Shown: piece after piece, positions 10,401 through 25,400 of the stretch
How the letters are laid out: every line of letters begins with the position of its first letter
Position numbering within the stretch: position 1 is the stretch's first letter
The notes under the pieces: generated by a model
The model's input: only the letters and a program-made list of their open reading frames with translations
What the model was told of the DNA's origin: nothing
The model's database searches: none
Translations under genes and position numbers: made by a program
NCBI GenBank assembly: GCA_933207985.1
Contig: OW240921.1
Coordinates: forward strand, 4,802,318-4,866,317
Origin: Pelobates cultripes
Lineage: Eukaryota > Chordata > Amphibia > Anura > Pelobatidae
DNA: 64,000 bases
Direction: 5' to 3'

Positions 10401-13400
10401 GGGATGGCGTCCTAGTGCGAGGTAAAGCAGCTCGGAGATACAGTTCGTGGATTTACAAATTGAGGGCAACGCTAGTACCCGTACAGCGACCCTATCTACA
10501 AAAGAACTAACTTCAGCAGAGCAAGCATGGCGTATGACTACACTCAGGAGGAGTTGGACAGAGAGGTTAATGAGGTGCTTTCTACCTTTGGACCCAACAT
10601 CCCAGAGAGAGCCGTGCAGCTCGCCAGGAAACTAGTAGGAGAATACCTGCAAACTCTAGTAGATTTGGCCAAAAAGGAGTCCCAGGGAGCCAAAGGTGTC
10701 GTCCTTCCTCCCCAGCGGCAGTGTGTACCCCAGGGAGCAGAAGGTGTTGTCCTTCCTCCCCAGCGGCAGTGTGAGTCCCAGGGAGCCAAAGGTGTCGTCC
10801 TTCCTCCCCAGCGGCAGTGTGTGTCCCAGGGAGCTGAAGGTGCCGTCCTTCCTCCCCAGCGGCAGTGTGTATCCCAGGGAGCTGAAGGTGTCGTCCTTCC
10901 TCCCCAGCGGCAGTGTGTACCCCAGGGAGCAGAAGGTGCCGTCCTTCCTCCCCAGAGGCAGTGTGTATCCCAGGGAGCCAAAGGTGTTGTCCTTCCTCCC
11001 CAGTGGCAGTGTGTACCCCAGGGAGCTGAAGGTGTCGTCCTTCCTCCCCAGCGGCAGTGTGTACCCCAGGAAGCAGAGACCGTCTGTCTCGCACCCCAAC
11101 CGCAGGACAAAATATTGAAAGGGGAGACAGTTGGTCCCCCTCTCCAACAGCAAAGAGAGTGTCAGGGAGAGGAGCTCCCCAGCGGCAGTCTACAGTTCAG
11201 AGAGAGTAGCTTGTTACACCCTCTCTCCAGCGGCAGCCTAACCCACCAAGGGGAGATGTTCAGCCCCACAACTATGCAGATGGGACCGTAGTCTCTGCAC
11301 TTGCAGCACCAGGGGTAGGGACGGTCGGTCCTGTCCCCCAGCCACAGAGCAGTGTATCCAGAGGGGAGACAGTCGGTCTCCCCCTCCCACAACCAGGCTC
11401 CAACCAGACTACTCCCGTGGTAGTGCTGGCACCAGGACAGAGTACCGCTGGTCTCTGCCCACTCAGCAACCCACCCAGTACACTTACCAGTCACCCACAC
11501 AGCCATGGTGAGGCACCTGGACACGGACAAAGTTCTCCTCTACCCAGGTGTAGTAGCCAGTTATTGTGGGTGGGCTGTATTACTGATTGTGTTTTGTGGG
11601 TGGGCTGCTGGACTAACAAGGGCACTGACCGGCAGGAGGTCAGATACCCTGTTAGTCTGATTGGTAAAGGGGAGAAGTGTGGCGGAACCAACCTCGCCAC
11701 TATGCACTGGAGAAGCCTGGTTGCCAGCCTCCTGCCATGTGACTATGGCCCCTGGGATGTATTGCCCTTTAAAGAACCATCTGGGGACATACTGTGGACT
11801 TACTGGGTGGCCACCATTTCCTGTATCAGAAGCACATGGTGAGAACATTGGATGGCAGCCATTTTAACTCCCAGACACTGTTTGGACTTTTCAACACAGT
11901 GCCATCTCGCCAGTATTTGTTGCACAGAGACATCGTGCGGTGGTTTTGGACTATACAGCAGGGGACACATTATACAGTGATTGTTTTTTATTTAGCCTGT
12001 ATATGTTCTGCAGAATCTGCATTAAACTGTATTTTCCAAAGTACTGAAAGGATCTGGGTGAATTTTGGATATGTGGTTCACCCAGATCCCCCAGTTCCAA
12101 GGATATATTTATGAGGTTATTGCATGTTTTGGGGTCCCTGTGATGTGTTTTATGAAACTGTATTTCTCTGGCTGTGATAATTAGATTACCCGTTGTGTTC
12201 AGTAATCATATCACAGCCAGAGGGGAGGATTTTGTGTGGGAGTGTCTGGGTGTATTGTATGGATTGATTGGCTGTTTTGTAACGCCCTGTGGGCTGTACT
12301 ATGTTTGTGGATTGGGAATAAAAGAGACTGTATGTGACAGTACAGGGAGTTCCTGTTTTAACCCTCAAAGTGAAGTGTTGTCTCATTATTGGGGGAAGGA
12401 TTCATTATATGCTGTTCCAGTTTGACTGCTGGGAGAGTAAACCTATTCGTATGGTTCCTATTCAACTGTCTACAGCATTCAAATGCTTGAGAGAAGGTAT
12501 ACGCTTCTCTGGTTCGGTGATTGTGGTGTCTGCTGCAGTGCTTGGAGTCCTCAGGAAGCGCTAGGAGCATCCTTCAACGGAGGTACCCAGTCGGGGGGCC
12601 AGGCGATCCGTTACAGTGGGCCACGTGGTGTACCACAGTACTGCCATTGGGGGTCTGGGGGAGAGCAACGGGTGGGGTCGTGAGCCCCCTTTGCCAGTGA
12701 GGAAGCCTCATATGGGTCTCTTTCCCCTTTCCCCCCTTCTGTCTCTTCCCTCCTCCATTTCCTGGTCTTTCCCTGGGGTCCTCTCTTGGGTCTTCCAAGG
12801 GGTCACCCTTCTTCCTCCTCGGGTCTCCCTGCTTCCTCCCCCCCCGCCCGGCTGGGTCCTCCTTTCTTCCTTCTTCCTGTTCTTCTCCCTGCTTCTTCTG
12901 GGTTCCCTCTGCCCTCTATCCTTCCCTCTGTTCTCTCTGGGTCGCCTCTCCCAGCTGCTGGCCACTTACCTCGGCTGCCTCCTGGTGTGGAGCAGGGCCT
13001 GGCTGCTGGAACTGCCCAACAGGTGGCGCCTGGAACACCTTTGAGAAACACAGTGGACACTGGAATTCCTGGCACTCTGCCTTCACCTTCTGTGCCTGCT
13101 GTGCCACGGTCGGAGTACCAAGCATCAGCAGGTAAGTACGGTGTTCGCTCTACATTTAGTTCTCGGGTTGGGGGGGTTCCTCTCAGGTCTTAGTTTTTTT
13201 TAAATCAGTGGGAGCAAGGGCTGACAGTTAGCAGGGAGTCCTCTATGGATATTCAACTCAGGACAGTTTGGTCCCCTGCCCAGCAACCCCTCAATTTGCA
13301 GTCCTCAGGGCCCCCTGGGTCTCTGTCAGTAGTTGGGAGTGGTCCATTGCCTTCTGCGCCTTCGGGTCCCCCTTTACTTGTGGCATTGGCATCTTGTGCT

Positions 13401-16400
13401 GTAATTAATGTGGGCAAAGCTTCCCAGGAAGCGGGCATTTCGGACGTGGATCAGGGCGCTGCTTACATGTGCTGGTTTGGCCCGTTGGGTTTGCACTTGA
13501 AGCAAGAAATTAGGGAGAGGATTTGGAAAGGGGATTTTGTAGAGCTATTTTCCCTCCTGTCTTTGGAGGAGGCTCCTCCCTTGGTTGAGAAAGACGATAG
13601 GGAATCTGAGAAAGACAAGGAGAAATACCGCTATCGGAAAATTCACAAGACATTTGGGAATTGGATACGGGCGTTCTCTGTCCTGGCTAGCATCATTGGG
13701 GAAGAAGGCTCCCCAAGAATGCTTCATGTTGCTCTACTATCAAGACACAATCTGGAACGCGTGTCGTACCTATGGGGGTTGGATTGGTGGAGATACGATG
13801 AACAATTTTGTCAACGGCTGGCAGTGCAACCTTCTTTGTCCTTGGACCAGATGGACATAGATCTCTGGCTCTCAATTATGACTCGCCTGGCGCCTCAATA
13901 TAGCACTTTTTTCATCCTTTCTTGGGGGAGGGGGTTGTGGGGGGATGTCCTCCTCCTTGTCGGCCCCCAACCAGAGGCCGGGCTGTTTCATGACAGTCAT
14001 GACAGTCACTGTAAGAGGGGGTCCTCATGCCGTTTCAATCATGAGTGCTCCGGTTGCGGTGGTGCCCATCCCATCTCCCGCTGTTTCAAGCTGGGCAAAT
14101 CTGTTGAGAAAGGGAACGTGAGGGCTTAGGGCGATGACCCCGGTTGTCATAAACATGATGCGCCTGTGGCTCAACCTTTATAAAAATCGTGGGGCATGCC
14201 GGATCCTATAGGAGGGTTTTGAACTAGGTTTCCAGCCTTTTGTGCGGTCTACAGTGCTGATGGTGTCTAGTGGAGTGCTTGGAGTCCTCGGTGAGCACTA
14301 GGAGCATCGATTGGTGGAGGCACCCGGTCGTGGTGTCAGGCGGTCCGTCACACAGATTTATTGGATCTTCTTTCAATCCATGGTATTCTAAGTAGTTTTT
14401 GCCAACACCACAGTTCAAAGGCATCAATTCTACGATGCTCAATGTCCTTTATAGTCCAGCTCTTACATCCGTATGTTACTATTGGGAATACCATAGTTCT
14501 GACTATGCGGACTGTAACGGCACCCTCAGCATAAAAGGGTTAAACCGCCATTTAGTAGATCTTCCCCTTCCAGAGACACAGGCACAGCTACTGCAGAACA
14601 CCAATCCGCCGAACAGGAAACCATATGAATGCTGTAAACAGCCGAATAGGAAAAACCATACGAATAGGTTTACACTCCTAGCAGTCGAACTGGAACAGCA
14701 TACAATAAATCCCCCCAAGAACGAGACAAAGCTCCGTGTTGAGGGTCAAGCAGTGAACAGTCAGAGCTGTGGGTTTATTGTGCTTATGTACACATTCTTA
14801 CACATTAGTACCACCCACAGGGTTTTGGAACACAACCAATAAACACATACAATAAACTCAGACACTCCCACACAAAATCCTCCCCTCTGCCTGTGATACA
14901 ATTACCTTACACAATGGGTAATTTAATTAGCACAAGCAGAGAAATACAATTTTTCCACATTATTCATAACTTGAAAAGTATGCATCACATTCACATTACA
15001 TTTTCAGAATCAGCATACTCCAAATACAAACATACGTCAAAATCATACAAATTGGTCAAGTGGTTCAAAAGATAGATCATAGTCCTTTGTGACCACAGGA
15101 AGCATGGCTTTTCTGCCCAAAACCAGTTCCACAGAGTCTTCTATACTGGAGATAATTGGGAAGTAATCAAATTATCTCCAAAGACAGAGGCAAAACTCCA
15201 TTGAACACATGGCACGAACTTCCGCAAATGTTCGCAAACCGGCGAACCGGGCGAACTGCCATAGACTTCGAATTTTAAAACACACAGGGACTCTTTCTGG
15301 CCACAATAGTGATGGAAAAGTTGTTTCAAGGGGACTAACACCTAGACTGTGACATGCCGGAGGGGGATCCATGGCAAAACTCCCATGGAAAATTACACAG
15401 TTGATGCAGAGCCCGGTCTTAATCCATAAAGGGCATAAAACACCTAACATCCCTAAATCACAATGAATATGGATTGACACCTGACATATGACATATTGAC
15501 ACCTTGACATATGGATTCACACCTGTCCTCAGAGACCCTGATACACACTGACACAGAGCAGAATAGGGAATGTTCCCCCTACATAGGGTCACTTGGCAGA
15601 TATGGATTGACACCTATCCTAAGGATCCCTGATAAACACTGACACAGAGCAGAATAGGGACTGTTCCCCCTACATAGGGTCACTTGGCAGATATGGATTG
15701 ACACCTATCCTAAGCATCCCTGATAAACACTGACACAGATCAGAATAGGGACTGTTCCCCCTACATAGGGTCACTTGGCAGATATGGATTGACACCTATC
15801 CTCAGGATCCCAGATACACACTGACACAGAGCAGAATAGGGAATGTTTCCCCTACATAGGGTCACTTGGCAGATATGGATTGACACCTATCCTAAGGATC
15901 CCTGATAAACACTGACACAGAGCAGAATAGGGACTGTTCCCCCTACATAGGGTCACTTGGCAGATATGGATTGACACCTGTCCTCAGGATCCCTGATACA
16001 CACTGACACAGAGCAGAATAGGGACTATTCCCCCTACATAGGGTCACTTGGCACACACATGACACAGAGCAGAATAGGGACTGTTCCCCCTACATAGGGT
16101 CACTTGGCAGATATGGATTGACACCTATCCTCAGGATCCCTGATACACACTGACACAGAGCAGAATAGGGACTGTTCCCCCTACATAGGGTCACTTGGCA
16201 GATATGGATTGACACCTGTCCTCAGGATCCCTGATACACACTGACACAGAGCAGAATAGGGAATGTTCCCCCTACATAGGGTCACTTGGCAGATATGGAT
16301 TGACACCTATCCTCAGGATCCCTGATACACACTGACACAGAGCAGAATAGGGACTGTTACCCCAGATATGGATTGATACACCTGATTGACTCCTATGTCA

Positions 16401-19400
16401 CCATGATGACCTGATACACACTGAGAGCAGAATAGAATAGGGACTGTTCCCCCTACATAGGGTCACTTGGCAGATATGGACTGACACCTATCCTCAGGAT
16501 CCCTGATACACACTGACACAGAGCAGAATAGGGACTGTTCCCCCTACATAGGGTCACTTGGCAGATATGGATTGACACCTATCCTCAGGATCCCTGATAC
16601 ACACTGACACAGAGCAGACTAGGGACTGTTCCCCCTACATAGGGTCACTTGGCAGATATGGATTGACACCTATCCTAAGGATGCCTGATAAACACTGACA
16701 CAGAGCAGAATAGGGACTGTTCCCTACATAGGGTCACTTGGCAGATATGGATTGACACCCATCCCAAGGATCCCTGATAAACACCGACACAGATCAGAAT
16801 AGGGACCGTCTCCCCACATAGGGTCACTTGGCAGATATGATTGACACCTATCCTAAGGATCCCTGATAAACACCGACACAGAGCAGAATAGGGACTGTTC
16901 CCCCTACATAGGGTCACTTGGCAGATATGGATTGACACCTATCCTAAGGATACCTGATAAACACTGACACAGAGCAGAATAGGGACTGTTCCCCCTACAT
17001 AGGGTGACTTGGCAGATATGGATTGACACCTATCCTAAGGATCCCTGATAAACACCGACACAGAGCAGAATAGGGACTGTTCCCCCTACATAGGGTCACT
17101 TGGCAGATATGGATTGACACCTATCCTAAGGATACCTGATAAACACTGACACAGAGCAGAATAGGAATGTCTCCCAAGATAGGGTCACTTGGCAGATATG
17201 GATTGACCCATCCTCAGGATCCTGATACACACTGACACAGAGCAGAAAGGGACTGTTACCCTACATAGGGCAGACTTGGCAGATATGGATTGACACCTAT
17301 CCAAGGATCCCTGATAAACAATTTAGGGACACAGAGCAGAATAGGGACTGTCTCCCAAGCATAGGGTGACTTGGCAGATATGGATTGACACCCATCCTCA
17401 GGATCCCTGATACACACTGACACAGAGCAGAAAAGGGACTGTTACCCCTACATAGGGTGACTGGCAGATATGGATTGACACCTATCCTAAGGATCCCTGA
17501 TAAACACGGACACAGAGCAGAATAGGGACTGCCCCCTACATAGGGTGACTTGGCAGATATGGATTGACACCCATCCTAAGGATCCCTTGATAAACACCGA
17601 CACAGATCAGAATAGGGACTGCCCCTAAGCATAGGGTCACTTGGCAGATATGGATTGACACCTATCCTCAGGATCCATGATACACACTGACACAGAGCAA
17701 AATAGGGACTGTTCCCCCTACATAGGGTCACTTGGCAGATATGGATTGACACCTATCCTCAGGATCCCTGATACACACTGACACAGAGCAGAATAGGGAC
17801 TGTTCCCCCTACATAGGGTCACTTGGCAGATATGGATTGACACCTATCCTCATGATCCCTGATACACACTGACACCGAGCAGAATACTGACTGTTCCCCC
17901 TACATAGGGTCACTTGGCAGATATGGATTGACACCTATCCTCAGGATCTCTGATACACACTGACACAGAACAGAATAGGGACTGTTCCCCCTACATAGGG
18001 TCACTTGGCAGATATGGATTGACACCTATCCTAAGGATCCCTTATAAACACTGACACAGAGCAGAATAGAGACTATTCCCCCTACATAGGGTCACTTGGC
18101 AGATATGGATTGACACCTATCCTCAGGATCCCTGATACACACTGACACAGAGCAGAATAGGGACTGTTCCCCCTACATAGGGTCACTTGGCAGATATGGA
18201 TTGACACCTATGTTCAGGATCCCTGATAAACACTGACACAGAGCAGAATAGGGACTGTTCCCCCTACATAGGGTCACTTGGCAGATATGGATTGACACCT
18301 ATCTTCAGGATCCCTGATACACACTGACACAGAGCAGAATAGGGACTGTTCCCCCTACATAGGGTCACTTGGCAGATATGGATTGACACCTATCCTCAGG
18401 ATCCCTGATACACATTGACACAGAGCAGAATAGGGACTGTTCCCCCTACATAGGGTCACTTAGCAGATATGGATTGACACCTATCCTAAGGATCCCTGAT
18501 ACACACTGACACAGAGCAGAATAGGGACTGTTCCCCCTACATAGGGTCACTTGGCAGATATGGATTGACACCTATCCTAAGGATCCCTGATAAACACTGA
18601 CACAGAGCAGAATAGGGACTGTTCCCCCTACATAGGTTCACTTGGCAGATATGGATTGACACATATCCTCAGGATCCCTGATACACACTGACACAGAGCA
18701 GAAAAGGGACTGTTACCCCTACATAGGGTGACTTGGCAGATATGGATTGACACCTATCCTAAGGATCCCTGATAAACACTGACACAGAGCAGAATAGGGA
18801 CTGTTCCCCCTACATAGGGTCACTTGGCAGATATGGAGTGACACCTATCCTCAGGATCCCTGATACACAATGACACAGAGCAGAATAGGGACTATTCCCC
18901 CTACATAGGGTCACTTGGCAGATATGGATTGACACCTATCCTCAGGATCCCTGATACACACTGACACAGAGCAGAATAGGGAATGTTCCCCCTACATAGG
19001 GTCACTTGGCAGATATGGATTGACACCTGTCCTAGGATCCCTGATACACACTGACACAGAGCAGAATAGGGACTGTTCCTCCTACATAGGGTCACTTGGC
19101 AGATATGGATTGACACCCATCCTCAGAGACCATGATACACACTGACACAGAGCAGAATAGAGACTGTTCCCCCTACATCGGGTCACTTAGCAGATATGGA
19201 TTGACACCTGTCCTAGGGATCCCTGATACACACGACACAGAGCAGAATAGAGACTGTTCCCCTACATAGGGTCACCACTTGGCAGATATGGATTGACACC
19301 CATCCCTCAGGATCCCCTGATACACACCGACACAGAGCAGAATAGGGAATGTCTCCCCTACATAGGGTCACTCGGCAGATATGGATTGACACCTGTCCTC

Positions 19401-22400
19401 AGAGCCCCTGATACACACTGACACAGAGCAGAATAGGGACTGTTCCTCCTACATAGGGTCACTTGGCAGATATTTATTGACACCTGTCCTCAGAGATCAT
19501 GATACACACTGACACAGAGCAGAATAGAGACTGTTCCCCCTACATAGGGTCACTTGCAGATATGGATTGACACCTGTCCTCAGAGCCCCTGATACACACT
19601 GACACAGAGCAGAATAGAGACTGTTCCTCCTACATAGGGTCACTTGGCAGATATGGATTGACACCGGTCCTCAGAGACCATGATACACACTGACACAGAG
19701 CAGAATAGGAAACGCCCCCTACATAGGGTCACTTGGCAGATATGGATTGACACCTACTAAGGATCCCTGATAAACACTGACACAGAGCAGAATAGGGACT
19801 GTTCCCCCTACATAGGGTCACTTGGCAGATATGGAGTGACACCTATCCTCAGGATCCCTGATACACTGACACAGAGCAGAATAGGGACTGTTCCCCCTAC
19901 ATAGGGTCACTTGGCAGGTATGGATTGACACCTATCCTAAGGATCCCTGATACACACTGACACAGAGCAGAATAGGGACTGTTCCCCCTACATAGGGTCA
20001 CAGATATGGATTGACACCTATCCTCAGGATCCCTGATACATACTGACACAGAGCAGATAGGGACTGTTCCCCCTACATACACTTGGCAGATATGGATTGA
20101 CACCCATCCTAAGGATCCCTGATAAACACTGACACAGAGCAGAATAGGGACTGTTCCCCCTACATAGGGTCACTTGGCAGATATGGATTGACACCTATCC
20201 TCAGGATCCCTGATACACACTGACACAGAGCAGAAAGGACTGTTACCCCTACATAGGGTGACTTGGCAGATATGGATTGACACCTATCCTAAGGATCCCT
20301 GATAAACACTGACACAGAGCAGAATAGGGACTGTTCCCCCTACATAGGGTCACTTGGCAGTATGGATTGACACCTATCCTCAGGATCTCTGATACACACT
20401 GACACAGAGCAGAATAGGGACTGTTCCCCCTACATAGGGTCACTTGGCAGATATGGATTGACACCTATCCTAAGGATCCCTTATAAACACTGACACAGAG
20501 CAGAATAGGGACTATTCCCCCTACATAGGGTCACTTGGCAGATATGGATTGACACCTATCCTCAGGATCCCTGATAAACACTGACACAGAGCAGAATAGG
20601 GACTGTTCCCCCTACATAGGGTCACTTGGCAGATATGGATTGACACCTATCCTAAGGATCCCTGATACACACTGACACAGTGCAGAATAGGGACTGTTCC
20701 CCCTACATAGGGTCACTTGGCAGGTATGGATTGACACCTATCCTCAGGATCCCTGATACACACTGACACAGAGCAGAATAGGGACTGTTCCCCCTACATA
20801 GGGTCACTTGGCAGATATGGATTGACACCTATCCTCAGGATCCCTGATACACACTGACACAGAGCAGAATAGGGACTGTTCCCCCTACATAGGGTCACTT
20901 GGCAGATATGGATTGACACCTATCCTCAGGATCCCTGATACACACTGACACAGAGCAGAATAGGGACTGTTCCCCTTACAAAGGGTCACTTGGCAGTTAT
21001 GGATTGACACCTATCCTCAGGATCCCTGATACACACTGACACAGAGCAGAATACTGACTGTTCCCCCTACATAGGGTCACTTGGCAGATATGGATTGACA
21101 CCTATCCTCAGGATCTCTGATACACACTGACACAGAACAGAATAGGGACTGTTCCCCCTACATAGGGTCACTTGGCAGATATGGATTGACACCTATCCTA
21201 AGGATCCCTGATAAACACTGACACAGAGCAGAATAGGGACTGTTCCCCCTACATAGGGTCACTTGGCAGATATGGATTGACACCTATCCTCAGGACCTGA
21301 TACACACTGACACAGAGCAGAATAGGGACTGTTCCCCCTACATAGGGTCACTTGGCAGATATGGATTGACACCTATCCTAGGATCCCTGATACACACTGA
21401 CACAGAGCAGAATAGGGACTGTTCCCCCTACATAGGGTCACTTGGCAGATATGGATTGACACCTATCCTAGGATCCCTGATACACACTGACACAAAGCAG
21501 AATAGGGACTGTTCCCCCTACATAGGGTCACTTGGCAGATATGGATTGACACCTATCCTCAGGATCCCTGATACACACTGACACAGAGCAGAATAGGGAC
21601 TGTTCCCCCTACATAGGGTCACTTGGCAGATATGGATTGACACCTATCCTCAGGATCCCTGATACACACTGACACAGAGCAGAATAGGGACTGTTCCCCC
21701 TACATAGGGTCACTTGGCAGATATGGATTGACACCTATCCTCAGGATCCCTGATACACACTGACACAGAGCAGAATAGGGACTGTTCCCCCTACATAGGG
21801 TCACTTGGCAGATATGGATTGACACCTATCCTCAGGATCCCTGATACACACTGACACAGAGCAGAATAGGGACTGTTCCCCCTACATAGGGTCACTTGGC
21901 AGATATGGATTGACACCTATCCTCAGGATCCCTGATACACACTGACACAGAGCAGAATAGGGACTGTTCCCCCTACATAGGGTCACTTGGCAGATATGGA
22001 TTGACACCTATCCTCAGGATCCCTGATACACACTGACACAGAGCAGAATAGGGACTGTTCCCCCTACATAGGGTCACTTGGCAGATATGGATTGACACCT
22101 ATCCTCAGGATCCCTGATTCACACTGACACAGAGCAGAATAGGGACTGTTCCCCCTACATAGGGTCACTTGGCAGATATGGATTGACACCTATCCTCAGG
22201 ATCCCTGATACACACTGACACAGAGCAGAATAGGGAATATTCACTAAATGCCAAACATTGTTATACAGGGGAATATTCAGTAAATAAGGATAAGGGGGGA
22301 CCTACTGTCCTCCCCCCCAGCCCCCACCCCTGCACGGTGGGTGGGGGCCATAAATCTCAATGGGGGGGGACCTACTGTCCTCCCACCTGCCCCCACCCGT

Positions 22401-25400
22401 GAGCGGTGGATGGGGGCCATAAAAATAATGAGGGGGTGACCTACTGTATGATGTTGTATCGATCAGGTAGTGTAAGGGTTACGCCCGCTTCACAGTGACA
22501 GACCAAACTCCCCGTTTAACGCACTGCAAACAGTCCATTTGCACAACCGCAAACTCCCCATTTGCACAAGGTTGGAGACCAAGCTTGCCATGTCCCGTTC
22601 CTTGTCCTCACTGATGTCGTTGAAGGTCTCTTCCTCCACCCAGCCACGTACAACACCAAGGGTCCCCGAAAGGTGACAACAAGCCCCCTGGGACGCCTGC
22701 TGTGTTTGGTCTTCCACCTCCTCAAAGCCACCTTCCTCCTCTGACTCCTCTTCTTCAGACTCCTCTCTCTGCGTTGCCTCTCTGCGTTATTATAAGGTGA
22801 GTTAAGTAGTATTATTCTTATCAGTTTAATCCCTGTTATGTGCCTTTTTTTTGGTTTGGTTTTTGAAACCACAGTGCAGCACCAGAGGCCCGAAAAATTA
22901 GGCATGTACACATGCCTGAAAAATTAGGTATTGTTGCAGCCGCTGCTGTGGCAGCGGCCAGAAGAATTGATGTTTGTTTCCCAGGCAGAAAGTGCCCTAA
23001 AACAGTGTTCCCCAAACGCCGGGCCGCGGACCAGTGCGTGGATCAAACGGTACCGGGCCGCCCGAGGAACTTTAATTTCACTGTAGCGGCCGAGGCACAG
23101 AGCATTGCGCCCTCCCGAGCCCGCCCATTGTGTGACATTAGCGAATGAAAATTCCCTATTGTTACACTATTCCTCCTCCTGGGTCCTCCCGCTTCCTGAT
23201 TGGCCGTAAGGCAAACCCCACGCCATTGGCCGAACTCAATCTGGTCCTTCAGGGGAAAATGACAACTGTTTTCAAGTTGTCAGACGAAGTAGCTGCATTT
23301 AAAGCCAAACTGGAGTTGTGGGGACGGCGCGTGAACAGAGGCATTTTGGACATGTTTCAGACATTAGCGGGGATTTTAGGCGAGACTGAGCTTGAACATT
23401 CACTCTGCCAGTTGGTGCACGATCACCTGTCTTTGCTTTTAAAAGAGTTTGAGCGCTACTTCCCAACCACAAAAGACCCACGAACTGGTAAGGAATGGAT
23501 CCGCGACCCATTTGCCAACAAATCAGACGAATCTAGCATGTCTATGCAAGAAGAAGAACAACTGCTGGAGATTGCAAATGACGGTGGCCTTAAAACTATG
23601 TTCGAGACAACAACTCTGCCGGTGTTCTGGATTAAAGTCATGGCGGAATACCCTGAGATTGCCACCACAGCACTTAAATCCCTATAGCCATATCCGACAA
23701 CCTATCTGTGTGAAGCGGGGTTTTCTGCAGTGACAGCAAATAAAACAAAACAGCGGAATAAACTGGACATAAGCAACACACTTCGGGTGTCATTGTCTCC
23801 TATTACCCCCAGATGGAACCGTCTCGTTGCGAAGAAACAAGCTCAGGGTTCTCATTGATTTGGCATTCTAGTGAGTTAAATAAAATAAATCACTTTATAT
23901 TCATTTTTTGGTGTAGCTGTATTTTATTTTGAAGGCATGTTTAAATACAATTAAATTTAAATTATTAAATCAAAACAAGCGGGCCACGGAAAAATTATCA
24001 AACGTTTACCGGTCCGCGGCGATAAAAAGGTTGGGGAGCACTGCCCTAAAACATTGCGGCTTGAACCCTAGTTGGTGGCGGATAAGTCACGCAAGTCAAC
24101 CGGCATTCAGAGCCAAAATACAACAGCGTGTGGACCATTTTTAGCACAAGGCAGCTCATCTCATCAGGCCTTTTTTAGTCTAATGTATCGTCCCGTCGGG
24201 ATCCATCCCTCATTCATCTTAATAAAGGTGAGGTAATCTAGACTTTTTTGAACTAGGCGACTTCTCTTCTCAGTGACAATACCTCCTGCTGCACTGAAGG
24301 TCCTTTCTGACAGGCAGGCCAGAAGTTCTATCGCAAATTGGGATAGCTCAGGCCACAGGTCAAGCCTGCACACCCAGTAGTGAAGGGGTTCATCGCTCCT
24401 CAGAGTGTCGATATCTGCAGTTAAGGCGAGGTAGTCTGCTACCTGTCGGTCGAGTCGTTCTCTGAGGGTGGATCCTGAAGGGCTGTGGCGATTCGTAGGA
24501 CTTAAAAAGCTCCGCATGTCCTCCATCAACAACACGTCTGTAAAGCGTCCTGTCCTTGCCGGCGTGGTCGTGGGAGGAGGAGGATTACTTTCACCTCTTC
24601 CCCTGTTAGATTCCCGTTGTGCTGTGACATCACCCTTATACGCTGTGTAAAGCATACTTTTTAATTTATTTTGCAAATGCTGCATCCTTTCCGACTTGTT
24701 GTAATTTGGTAACATTTCAGCCACTTTCTGCTTATACCGGGGGTCTAGTAGCATGGACACCCAGTACAGGTCATTCTCCTTCAGCCTTTTTATACGAGGG
24801 TCCCTCAACAGGCACGACAGCATGAAAGACCCCATTTGCACAAGGTTGGATGCAGAGCTACTCAATTCCCATTCCTCCTCCTCAGTGATCTCAATGAAGG
24901 TATGTTTTTCCCCCCAGCCACGTACAACACCACGGGTACCAGATAGGTGACAACGAGCACCCTGGGATGCCTGTTGTGGTTGGTCTTCCTCCTCCTCCTC
25001 AAAGCCACATTCCTCCTCTGACTCCTCTTCCTCACAATCCTCTTCCTCACAATCCTCTTCCTCACAATCCTCTTCCAGCATTGCTGCAGGTCCAGCAAGC
25101 GATGCTGATAAGGCTGGTTCTGGTGGTGATGGTGACCACAACTCTTCCTCTTCACACTCATCTACGGCCTGATCCTGCACTCTTCGCAGGGCACGCTCCA
25201 AGAAGAAAACAAATGGTATGATGTCGCTGATGGTGCCTGCGGTGCGACTGACTAGGTTTGTCACCTCCTCAAAAGGACGCATGAGCCTGCAGGCATTGCG
25301 CATGAGCGTCCAGTAACGTGGCAAAAAAATTCCCAGCTCCCCAGAGGCTGTCCTAGCACCCCGGTCATACAAATATTCATTAGGGCTTTTTCTTGTTGGA

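Larger units (their letters stand above)
9883..12615 (+). mobile_element. Complete non-autonomous LTR retrotransposon
   Basis: A 2733-bp element bounded by TG...CA LTRs and flanked by the 5-bp target duplication GTGGG (9878-9882 and 12616-12620). The left LTR is 9883-10386 and the right LTR 11678-12615; the left one lacks about 430 bp present in the right one. The internal region starts with a primer-site-like ttggtggcagcggtggga (10387) and ends with a polypurine tract (11666-11677). The only sizeable gene is the repeat-rich ORF 10527-11291; no RT, integrase or protease is present. It must be mobilised by a related element. It sits in gene A intron 4, antisense to the gene. Confidence 0.9.

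Noticed and set aside
10544..11153. Long minus-strand and alternative plus-strand frames over the 48-bp repeats.
   Set aside because: The repeat length is a multiple of three, so all frames repeat without stops. Only 10527-11291 has a sensible non-repeat N-terminus in the element orientation.
12690..13190. Proline/serine-rich frames in the C/T-rich stretch.
   Set aside because: Low-complexity composition opens several frames on both strands, and none has a recognisable domain.
14240..14512. A single LTR element spanning 12621-14512.
   Set aside because: The 3' part 14352-14512 reads as BovB on the minus strand, so the LTR end fragment stops at about 14350.
15466..22235. The regular 91-bp array as a CRISPR-like or multi-repeat protein locus (frames such as MSIHICQVTLC on the minus strand).
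   Set aside because: Units are head-to-tail with no unique spacers. Open frames occur only where the period avoids stops, and they differ from unit to unit. It is satellite DNA.
22912..23148. A short plus-strand frame before the Charlie-like transposase.
   Set aside because: It crosses the left border of the inserted hAT at 23003, so it is not one gene.
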